Part shown: positions 39,851 through 48,777 of the stretch, piece by piece | Layout: every line of letters begins with the position of its first letter | Numbering within the stretch: the first letter of the stretch is position 1 | From: Azolla caroliniana | Lineage: Eukaryota; Polypodiophyta | Assembly (NCBI GenBank): GCA_043228905.1 | Contig: JBHGNT010000013.1 | Span: forward strand, 8,122,001-8,186,000 | DNA length: 64,000 nucleotides | Direction: 5' to 3' | Position numbers and translations under genes: made by a program | Notes under the pieces: model-generated | The model's input: the letters and a program-made list of their open reading frames with translations, nothing else | What the model was told of the DNA's origin: nothing | Databases searched by the model: none

Positions 39851-41640
39851 AAGTCGGTTTGACCAGTCCGATGAAGAGCCGGCGAGTAGTGGAGACTCGG
39901 TCGTGTATTCCCAGCGTAGGAAGCCGAGGAGGCGGCTACGCGCAAGGAAAAAGGGAAGAACAAGGTGTCGGATTACAGCACGGATAGGAACAAGTCAGAT
40001 TGACGCAAGTCCGACTCCGAGGGAAGTGATGACGGGTCTTCGAGAGCGAAGTCCGCATCGGCTAAGAAAGCCTCAACATCTGCTAATGAGCAATTACCCC
40101 GATCTACCCGTCAAAAGAACCTTGTTGTGTGGTTCGGATACAATGAGTACATGATGCATCACTATGCGTACATGACCCATGTAGCGGAAGTGCGTGCGCC
40201 GGAGAGCTACACAGAAGCTGCGAAGGACGCAAATTGGCGCGCCGCAATGGAGGATGAGATGTGCGCATTAGTGGAGAATGAAACCTGGGACCTGGTTGAT
40301 GCACTGAAAGGTGTGAAGACGATCATATGTAGGTGGGTGTACAAGGTCAAGTACAACACTGACGGCTCAGTCAACCGATACAAGGCCTGATTAGTAGTGA
40401 AAGGCTACATGCAGAAACATGGCATCGACTACGATGAGATGTTTGTGTCGGTCGTGAAGATGACGACCATCCGTGTTTTGCTCGCGGTAGCTGCGGCAAA
40501 GGGGTGGCACTTACATCAAATGGATGTAAAGAATGTGTTCCTGCAAGGTGAGCTTGAGGAACAAGTGTACATGGTACAACCCCCTGGATTTCACTCCGGA
40601 AATAGCACTTCGGCAGTGTGCCGATTGAAGAAGTCCCTTTACAAACTAAAGCAAGCCCCGCGTGCCTAGAATGCGAAGATCACGCAACGTTTGCGATAGT
40701 TGGGCTTTACAACGTCAAAATTGGACTCCTCACTGTTCATCCAGAAAGGTCGACTCGGGCCGGTTAGCATTTTACTTTATGTTGATGACTTGGTCATCAC
40801 CAAAGCCGACCTAGGTGAGATTGACCGCGTGAAGCTCCAACTTGCGGCATCATTCGACATGAAGGATCTGAGGGACCTTCATTACTTCCTCAGGATCAAA
40901 GTGATCCGCACCCCCGAAGGCATACTAATCAGCCAACGACATTACGTGCTGAGTATGCTCTTCAAATTCGGGATGGCCGATTGTAAGTCTGTCTCGACTC
41001 CTCTGGATAGAACTGTCAAGCTTCGCCCCGATTCCGGAAAGGTATGCGACCCGACGAGGTTCCGACAAATAGTCGGGAGCCTTATATACTTGACCATCAC
41101 CCGACCAAATCTCAACTACCCGGTCGGGGTGATTAGTTAGTTCATGGCGCAACCGACCGAGGAGCACCTTCAGTGTGCACAACGCGTACTCCGGTACGTC
41201 AGTGGCACTAAGGACTGGGGGCTACTATATCGGACCGATACTGCCGCGCAGTTGGTCAGTTACACCGATGCTGATTGGGCTGGAAACGCCGGCGATCGCC
41301 GATCCACGTCCGGTTTCGCGTTCTCTCTTGGGAGTGCCGCAATAGTGTGGAGTAGCAAGAAACAGCCGACAGTTGCGTTGTCGACCACCGAAGCCAAGTA
41401 TAGAGGAGTGGTTATCGCGACGTGCGAAGCCATATGGTTGAAGCGGCTACTTAAGGATCTGCAGGTGGAGGTATCCGATCCAACGACAATCTACTGCAAC
41501 AACCTCAGCAACATCCAGCTAGCAAAGAACCCCGTCTTCCACGCCCGGACTAAGCACATTGAGGTGCACTACCATTTCGTCCGTGAGCGTGTCCTTTCCG
41601 GTGAAGTCGAACTTTAGTATGTTACGATGGATCGGCAAAA
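39851..41640 (+). pseudogene. Cop-F RT and RNase H
   Basis: A charged linker leads to RT: ESYTEAAKDANWRAAMEDEM, NETWDLVDALKGVKTIICRW, VYKVKYNTDGSVNRYKA, stop (CGA to TGA), [53 protein letters not shown], stop, ILLYVDDLVIT (catalytic YVDD at 40778), DLHYFLRIKVIRTPEGILIS. RNase H has YTDADWAGNAGDRRSTSGFA (first D), ALSTTEAKYRGVVIATCEAI (Glu region), YCNNLSNIQLAKN (third Asp changed to Asn) and ARTKHIEVHYHFVRERVL. Confidence 0.88.
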
Positions 41641-42038
41641 CGCTGACATCTTCACCAAGCCCCTTGGTCTGGACTAGTTGCGGCAATTCTCGGGTGCACT
41701 TGGGTTGCGTTACCTCGATGTGCCGAACTTGAGGGGGAGAGATGTCCGTGATGACCACGGAAGGGAGCAGGAAAGGAGCGGAAAAGATTGTGACGCTGAG
41801 TCGGATGACGAATTCGATCTCGGATCGGCTGAAGAAGCCGAGGGCGGATCCGCGGAAGAGTCCGAAAGCGGACATAAGGTGAGCAGTCAAAAGAAAGAGC
41901 CGAAGCCAACCAAGCGTGGGGGAGACGAAGCCATCAAGGGCGAGAAGACCGAAGACGAGTTGGAGACAGCCAACTCGGACAATAGCAAAAACCGATCGGA
42001 GGAAGCCGAGTCGGTTCGGATGTTTGATTCGGATACGT
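41641..42038 (+). pseudogene. Cop-F charged tail after RNase H
   Basis: Past the usual copia end (ADIFTKPLGLD), the frame stays open: LRYLDVPNLRGRDVRDDHGR, SDDEFDLGSAEEAEGGSAEE, KEPKPTKRGGDEAIKGEKTE and DELETANSDNSK, cut by a solo LTR and a stop at 42044. Similar tails exist in Cop-D, Cop-G and Cop-K. Function unknown. Confidence 0.7.
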
Positions 42039-42839
42039 TGTCGTAGTGTAATTTGCACACTACGTGAAAAATTACATTTTTGGTCTCTCCGGATAGGGCA
42101 TGGAGTACCCGGTGAGAACCGGAAGAAGGAACCGATAAGGACCGAAACCGGTAAGGAGACCCTGCAAGAGCCGGATGAAGCAGAACCGGTAAGAGCCGGA
42201 TGAAGAAGGCCGGTGAGAGTCTCTCACCAGATGAAGAGACATATTTGTAAATAGAAGAAAGTATAAAATTATATATATTACATGCATAGGGCAAGATTCG
42301 AACCTTGCACCTCCATGTTAATAATGTTAAGCCTTATCATTATACTAGCGTATTATGAATTTTAAAGTTATACTAAACTTTATCCCATGTAAAATTTCTA
42401 GATATGCATGGTACAAAAAGTTATTCGTGCATAGACACTCGAGTTAAAAGAAAAGATGAGATAGAAAGCTAATCATGCACATGCAGTGTGCATGAAAACT
42501 AAAAATAGGAAAAGCATGATGCTTGCATGTAATAAACTTAGACTCTTCCAACACTATATAAGGAAGAGAGAAAGATGTATAGAGGTTGTTGATTATTTTA
42601 CAAGGGTTGATTAATATAATATAATCGTGGGATCCACGAGTTTGCTAACTATTTTTTCTCTCTTAATTTGAGTACTCACTAATACACTATGCTCGTGGGA
42701 TTCACGAGCTTTTCATATCTTTCTTTCTTACAATATATTTCATATTCTTAATCGCCTTAGAATTTTCTTTCCTCCTAGTCCAAAACCCCAACGGTTCCCA
42801 CCCGACTCACGCAACGATCCAAAGCCGTAAGGCACGACA
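42039..42839 (+). repeat. Solo LTR inserted in Cop-F
   Basis: The 801-bp unit begins TGTCGTAGTGTAATTTGCAC and ends GGCACGACA; TGTCGT and ACGACA are inverse. Flanks are ACGT and ACGC, a likely four-base duplication with one change, like the ACGT of Gyp-B2. It has CCGGTGAGAACCGG-type repeats (42100-42210) and TATATAAGGAAG (about 42555). One LTR without internal sequence indicates LTR-LTR recombination. Confidence 0.7.
42287..42352 (-). other. Antisense tRNA-like cassette in solo LTR
   Basis: Minus strand GCTAGTATAATGATAAGG is very like the A-box region of plant tRNA-Asp/Glu. GCAAGGTTCGAATCTTGC follows and forms a T-arm-like hairpin with a 5-bp stem (GCAAG/CTTGC) around the B box GGTTCGAATC. 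Confidence 0.5.
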
Positions 42840-43067
42840 ACGCTGAATCAACCAAGGGCCAAGCAGAAGAGAAGGCAGCAGAAGAGGCGCCAACACCGCA
42901 ACAGCAAGGAAGCTGAGAAGGGTCGTGTAAGCATACAAGCCGACCGGAAGGGTCAAGGCGTGCGGATTCGAACGGGTCGAGGAGCGCGAGCGAGGCGTGA
43001 AGCCAGAAGGAACCGGAGCGTAGATCCGGCGGAGCAGGTGGAACCTCAAGTTAAGCTTGAGGGGGAG

Positions 43068-43358
43068 TGTTGAGAGACAAGCTCAACATTCGTGCGTAAT
43101 ACGATGCGTAACCCAGTGTGTAGACTGGGTGCATAAATCGGTACGCATAACATGGCCTTATCGGTGCGTAAACCGCGAGGCCATTGGGAAGATATTCCTC
43201 ATAAGGAATAATTTTGGGAGTTAGTGTAGTACGCTCATCTATGAGTGGTCAAGTATTGTCAGTACTTGTGTCAGCCCGATTGTTAGGGCTTGTATATAAG
43301 GTGCTCACTGAGCACGAAGTATGTACAAATTGAGTATTATTTTGAATTGAGTTTCTGT

Positions 43359-43395
<37 letters not shown>

Positions 43396-43482
43396 CGCGT
43401 ACTATGTATATTCAACCTCTCCATTAAACTTGTGTATTTTCTGTGTTCGGTTTTCTATTGCTTCCACACATAATCTTTTTCA
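43068..43482 (+). repeat. 3' LTR of Cop-F
   Basis: 415 bp. The promoter block AGCCCGATTGTTAGGGCT (43273), TATATAA and GTGCTCACTGAGCAC (43301) is kept. The TC run is shorter (43361-43393) than in the 5' LTR. Confidence 0.93.
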
Positions 43483-43535
43483 CAGACCCTACTGGTTTAG
43501 CTTCTGACATGTTAAATCTTTCCAAGATTTAGGGT
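43483..43535 (-). pseudogene. Copia RT/RNase H linker, minus strand, right of Cop-F
   Basis: Minus strand: ILERFNMSEAKPVG, the continuation of 36867-36945 beyond the CAGAC target site. Confidence 0.75.
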
Positions 43536-43994
43536 TCTGGCAAGTTTCACTCCACTATGCCTACACGCACACTCTCTCAAGTCTCACTTCTCTTTTTTTG
43601 TTTCACTCTGCTACAGTCAACTATTCTACACAATTCTACTACTTCTTCTCTATAGAGTTTGCCCTAACTCCACATATTTATAGATGGGAATAAGTTACTA
43701 TTAGATAATAATAATAACAGTCGTTAATCAGCCAACTGATCGAACTGACTATCTGACCCACATCCGAATGATCAAGGTCGGACAGTTGAGTCGATTCTAC
43801 TAGCCAACTTCTATGTCTATTATCAAGTTGGTGCGACTAGTAGACTTTGTCATTGACCATCCAGTCGGCCTATCCCTCACTTGGTTCGTCCAAACAATAC
43901 AGTTGACTACTAAATGGACTCGTTGGTCGATCCGACTAACCGACTAGACTTCGGTTGTCAACTTCTCCCATTGTGAGGGACAAAGTTCTAACAA
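43536..43994 (-). repeat. LTR-like sequence, minus strand
   Basis: On the minus strand it begins TGTTAGAACTTTGTCCCTCA, has CTATAAATATGTGGAG near 43677, and ends among short direct repeats. Length and layout suggest a copia LTR. Its end next to the RT fragment is not defined. Confidence 0.5.
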
Positions 43995-44073
43995 TAGATA
44001 TGAAGTTAATGATGATGATGATGATGATGCGAAGATAATTGAGAACCTATCAGTTATCTAGCAAACAAGATGG

Positions 44074-44112
<39 letters not shown>

Positions 44113-44215
44113 TGCTCAAAGAAGTCTATCTTTCATTAACATTCTAACTCACTTTACAATATGAACAGTTAGCTACTTATATAGTTAGATTAATTATGTT
44201 CACACAATAGATACA
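43995..44215 (+). repeat. Simple repeats between elements
   Basis: A GAT run (44009-44030) and a GA run (44078-44110); nothing else recognisable. Confidence 0.8.
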
Positions 44216-44850
44216 AAGTGCGCAGAGTGGGACTTTTATCCCAACAAGCTCTTGGTATAGTAGTAAAGGTAAGTTGGCGTTTAGAAAATGGCCTAGACAT
44301 TTATAACCTACCTCCTCTTAGATACAACCAAGGTATATATACAACTTTAATCTTTCATGGGGACAATAATAAAGTGATAGGCCAAGAAATATGGCAAATT
44401 TATACTTAACATAGATGAATCAACTCATTAGAGTCAGTCCTATCTAAAATCTTTTCCTATAAGGTACATTTCTTTGAGTTGGGTTTTATTATACAACCAA
44501 AATATCTAGATACGTTCATACCACATGTAAAAATGGTTACTATTGGATAAATTAAAGGATCATCCCACTGACTTGAGATTGAAAATGGTCATGTGATGAA
44601 GTTCATATAGAGGAAAGTGTATGTAGATTATGTCACATAGAGATAGAAGATGAGTACCATTTTACATGTGAATATCCAACTTATGTGGAAATAAAGAAAA
44701 ATATCAAGACATACTTGGACTCTCCCCCAATTACGTTCATAGAGAGAGTAAGCTACAAAATGTGGACGATGAATGTGGACGATGAATGTGGACACACCTA
44801 CGTCATTCAACCTCTCCCTCTTTGAAGTAGAAAACCAATTTTAGAGTAAC
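44216..44850 (+). pseudogene. Retroelement carboxy-terminal fragment with Cys/His motif
   Basis: One frame reads EESVCRLCHIEIEDEYHFTC then EYPTYVEIKKNIKTYL (44611-44705). The C-x2-C, E-D-E-x-H-F and C pattern resembles zinc-binding ends of non-LTR and related reverse-transcriptase polyproteins. Upstream RRVGLLSQQALGIVVKVSWR may belong to it. No RT motif is present. Assignment is tentative. Confidence 0.35.
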
Positions 44851-45129
44851 CAAACACTATTGTGATCTGGAGAGCGCATAGGAGGAACCTAGTTAAACTA
44901 GAAATATATAGAAGGTTGAAGGATAAAGCAAGGCATAGTACGTAAAATTCGTGTTCGTGGTATTTACCATTCTTCGAGGGTGTTTACCATACTCGAATGC
45001 ACGTATGGTTCATACTATGAGGCAAGGATATGGTAAAGGAGTGCATGCAAGGTGGGGAAAAAAAACGAGGTGCATGCTAAATAAACAAATGCTCACTATT
45101 TTTATTTGCACAAGGTGCTCTTATGACAT
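44851..45129. other. Unassigned interval
   Basis: No domain, repeat or RNA gene recognised. Confidence 0.4.
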
Positions 45130-46120
45130 ATGAAAGGGAAAATATGTACTCATGAAAACACATGGCTGCGTAAGGTCAGTTGGGACCCTTTGCAATGGAC
45201 ATGGCGTGATCCCTACGCAGGGCAAGGAAGCAAACCCATCCCTTTCTTCCAATTCACAACTAGATTGGGTCGCCACATTCTAGCTGCTCAAGTCGACCGA
45301 GAACCGGCTGCTGCAAAGGTCTGGCGCACATTTCAAGTTCCCTCCGCAATAATCACCAAGTTTTGGCAGAAAATCTGGAAGCAACAACACGCGAGGCGAA
45401 TTACCACTTTCCAATGGTTGTTAATACATAAGTCCCTACCGGTGGGAGCATGGCAACGTGGGAACCTTAACTCTCCTAATTGTGTAGAGTGCCCACACTC
45501 AGTAGAATCCATACGACACGCTCTGTGGGACTGCCCAACGTCCCATAGAACATGGCGGGGGGTTGGCCGCTTGTTGTAGTTATGCCAGGTGCAAGGTTCA
45601 ATCAAGTGGGGAAATATATGTTGGCTATCATGGCAGGCTGCAATTGGCCGATACGAGCATCAGGAGGAGGGGATGACTTTGGTGATAAAAGCACAAGAGG
45701 TTCTTTTCTCCTCCAGCGACAATGTCCACTATTTTCCTCTTAATGAAAAATCTCAAGAGGTGGTGGATTTGGTCAGCCCAATAACCCTTTGGATTCTATG
45801 GAAACAACGATGTAGGCGAGTCTTCTGCAACCAAACCACCCATCCAACAAGGTTACTGCAAGAGATATGGAGTGAAGTTGTAGCCACTCTGAAGAGCCAA
45901 TATGATGGCCTTAAAGGTGGCTCTGAGGGAGTTGAAAGACAACGCATAGCCTTCATCCAACAATGGTCGTCCTCTCCCTTTCTTGAGTCAGTGGGCTTCC
46001 ACATTAGATGGAACTATCGCGTCCCTTTAGGGATTTGTACATAATCGCCTCATTTGTAAAATTTTATAACTAATGGAAGGAGTTTTTTTTTGGAAAAAAA
46101 AAAGAAAAAAAAAAGAAGGA
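45130..46120 (+). pseudogene. LINE 3' fragment (RT-associated zinc-binding end)
   Basis: The first frame reads VSWDPLQWTWRDP, AAAKVWRTFQVPSAIITKFW, ITTFQWLLIHKSLPVGAWQR and CVECPHSVESIRHALWDCPT, the zf-RVT domain of plant LINEs (C-x2-C-x8-H-x4-C). A shift near 45545 leads to WILWKQRCRRVFCNQTTHPT, LLQEIWSEVVATLKSQYDG, ending at 46042. A-rich tract AAAAAAAAAAGAAAAAAAAA follows (46098). The flanks GGGAAAATATGTACTCATG (45134) and GGAGAAAATATAGCTTACTC (46117) look like an imperfect target duplication. The RT and endonuclease are missing, a normal 5' truncation. Confidence 0.85.
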
Positions 46121-48100
46121 GAAAATATAGCTTACTCAAGAAAGGGGTAAAACTTTAACCTACAATTAATTCTTACTATTTCATCCTTTCATTTTGTATT
46201 CACTAATAATTTAAACTTCATATGATATACTTTTGTTTCACGAAAACATAACTCTCACACGTATAAACTTACTCACTCCTTATATACGAACAAAAAACAC
46301 ATATCACTGATCAAGTATATATATACACATACATACATACATTTAAAATACACTTGCATACCTACACACATAAGCAATTACAAATATAAATAAATAAATA
46401 AATATATATATATATATATAAACTTATACCCATGCACATTTCAATACTTATATTCACATGTATTTTTGTTTTCCAGAAAAGAATATACTCCATTATTTAA
46501 ATATGTCCTTTTGTACACAACTTTAGTCCCCTTATCAGGTAGTTGTTACTTAAATTATCCTATCATTCACAGCCACTATATACCCTGCGTCAGTTGTACA
46601 AAAGCTCGCTACCATACATCTACTTACATCTGGGTGACATTTCATATTTATCTTACACTTCCGCGTATGTCTCTAGCCGATCTATACTTGGTTATGTCTA
46701 TTTACTAGTTATCCTGCCAATTTCCATACACATCATTATCATTCAATAGCCCACATGTATGTTCCATTTGGGTACCACATATTGCCATCGTATATCCATT
46801 CCATTTTCTACAGCCATGGGTGCAGTACACCACATGTATTCGTACACAAAGATATACTATAAAGACAAATTATTTACACACATAGTTACACACATATAAC
46901 ATGTTAAGAATGTATGCATATGCCCTCTAACCCATATACATGATATAATCAAACACGTAAATTTATGCATATAAAAATATAAATTAATCATAAAGAAATC
47001 ACATAAATAATCTAACCTAACTAACTTGCACTTATAAAGATCTACTTCCAAAGCATATACCTTCAAAGACATCATACATCCTCAACGTACAAAAGCACTA
47101 AAGAGGAACTATTACAAGGGCCGAAAGCAACGATTCGAGGCAATCCATTCTTACTAAACACATCTTTAAGTATTGAACATATAAACTCGACATCCTATCC
47201 TCTCTGGTTTAAGTCCCTACTGGTCCTGCTTAAATTTCACATGCACACTCATAACTTTGCGACAACGCCCTTGAATACCAAGCTTCAAAGTCACTCATTG
47301 TAGTGTACTAAACTTGAAGAAGATAAGGGAACGTGAGTTATTCCGCCTAGAAGATATGGTTGCGATACTATTTATATCGAGACCCACGAGCCACACCTAT
47401 ATCAAAACCCGTCAATATCCCACTCCTTTTTAAGAGACTTGGATGGACATAAAATTAGTCGAGCAACACATAACCATTTCCTTTGCATAAGATATTACAC
47501 CCCATCACACTTTGTACCACACTATAACTCTTTTATTTATGGTCCCTTTTCCCATTATTATTTTCTTTTCTTTTCGATTATTGGGTACACGTCATATTGT
47601 TGTAATCGTTTATCTCGTGGGTCAATTTTGGTCATAGAAAATGTTAACATGTCTTCATTTCTCTCTTTCTTAGAAGACATCATCTCTCCCTCTCTACCCT
47701 TTTATTTTTTATTGTAATTAGTTTCTTTCTCTCTTTCTTCGAGGACATGATCTCGCTTTCTTTCTTTTTTTCGTAAATAATGGCTTTCATTACGAAAGAA
47801 AAAACACCACCATGACTAACTTACTACAAAGTATAGAACCCTTATAGGGAGCTAAATACTACTATGACTCCAAACTCAATGTCACTCTACACACCAATTC
47901 AAATGGCGAATATGATGATATGCGACCTTGCATAATTCTCTTCTCTCTTCTCTCTTCGTGGTTGAGATTTTGTGACTTCTCTAGCACTGTGAATTGTCAC
48001 AAAAAAAGTCCTTTTAACTTTACAACATATTTTACCACCCTAACTTGCGAATCAAAAGTGAAGGCATTCCGCATATTCCAATTGAACCATAACCCCCAAT
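46121..48100. other. AT-rich intergenic DNA
   Basis: Two kilobases of A/T-rich sequence with a TA/AAAT microsatellite (46385-46420), short ATAC repeats (46325-46345) and no frame resembling a protein. No RNA gene seen. Confidence 0.55.
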
Positions 48101-48110
48101 ACGTGAACAA

Positions 48111-48319
48111 CTACAAATTAATTTGGAAATGAGGCATCGGTTCATTGTTCTCCATATGTGCAAAACCCCAACCGAAGGAAGATAGACTCACTCCAGTTAC
48201 AAACATCCACACTGAGCTGATACACCTCCATACCATCCTTGCTACCGAGCATGAAAGAAATTGATGCCTACTATGTTCCAATTCCACCGAATTACAAAAG
48301 AAACGTGATCCTATAGAAT
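48111..48319 (-). pseudogene. Possible LINE zinc-domain remnant
   Basis: Minus strand: CNSVELEHSRHQFLSCSVAR then MVWRCISSVWMFVTGVSLSS. The S-R-H-x-F-L-S-C-x-x-A-R-x-V-W pattern matches the zf-RVT end of plant LINEs. Short and isolated. Confidence 0.35.
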
Positions 48320-48382
48320 GGAGGGGTTGAACCTTTGACCTCATGATCTCCATTGGGTAACCTTGCCAAATGGGCTATATCC
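48320..48382 (-). other. tRNA-derived (SINE-like) head, minus strand
   Basis: Minus strand TAGCCCATTTGGCAAGG fits the A box (TRGYNNANNNGG) without mismatch, and GGTTCAACCCC fits the B box (GGTTCRANNCC) without mismatch, about 35 bases apart. No poly-A or flanking duplication was found, so a complete SINE is not shown. Confidence 0.45.
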
Positions 48383-48420
48383 ATTTAGTGTCTTTGTCTT
48401 TGTCTATCTATAGTTCAAAA

Positions 48421-48429
48421 AGATATAAA
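48421..48429 (+). promoter_or_regulatory. TATA-like element upstream of host gene
   Basis: GATATAAATGG lies about 355 bases before the start codon and just before a long G run (48434-48453). It is the best core-promoter candidate, but the distance is long and the call is weak. Confidence 0.25.
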
Positions 48430-48659
48430 TGGCTGGGGGGGCGGGGGGGGGGGAGCTCAAGCCTGCTCACTTTTGAGGCGTCAAATCCCGAAACGGTTTC
48501 AGAGAGGTTTGATGGCTTGGTTCAGGCTTTAGCGGAACCGTTTTGCCTACTCCATTGGTGATGGGGCATTGGGGTCCTCTTCTTCTTCATCTTCTTCGTA
48601 CTCGCCTCAGCCTCCTGGCAGCTAGCTAGCTAGCTACCTACTAACAAGCGGTCGGTCCC

Positions 48660-48770
48660 TCCTACGACGACTCCGACTACTCGATTCAAGAGAGCCTTCC
48701 TTCCTTCCTTCCTTCCTTCCTTCAAGAAAGCATTCCAGAGAGAGAGCAGGCAGGCAGGCAGGAGGGAGAT
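48660..48770 (+). repeat. Simple repeats in probable 5' UTR
   Basis: TTCC repeats (48697-48722) and GGCA repeats (48749-48764) precede the start codon; CTAG repeats lie at 48621-48636. Confidence 0.7.
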
Positions 48771-48777
48771 TTAGGAA

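Larger units (their letters stand above)
36946..43482 (+). mobile_element. Cop-F: near-complete but decayed Ty1/copia
   Basis: LTRs at 36946-37363 and 43068-43482 are flanked by a perfect target duplication CAGAC (36941-36945, 43483-43487). The left LTR begins TATTGAG (TG mutated). Order: primer site, gag, protease, integrase, RT, RNase H, charged tail, then an inserted solo LTR, polypurine tract and LTR. About ten stops or shifts interrupt gag-pol. It is the best reference for the TGTTGAG-type copia group here. Confidence 0.95.

Noticed and set aside
42287-42352. A functional tRNA gene
   Set aside because: A- and B-box-like motifs and a T-arm-like hairpin are present, but I could not form a matching acceptor stem or anticodon arm.
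46466-47720. Short open frames in AT-rich DNA as small genes
   Set aside because: Compositionally biased, no start context, splice sites or conserved motifs.
48434-48453. G run upstream of the host gene as a regulatory G-quadruplex
   Set aside because: A single interrupted G run can form one, but nothing else supports a role.
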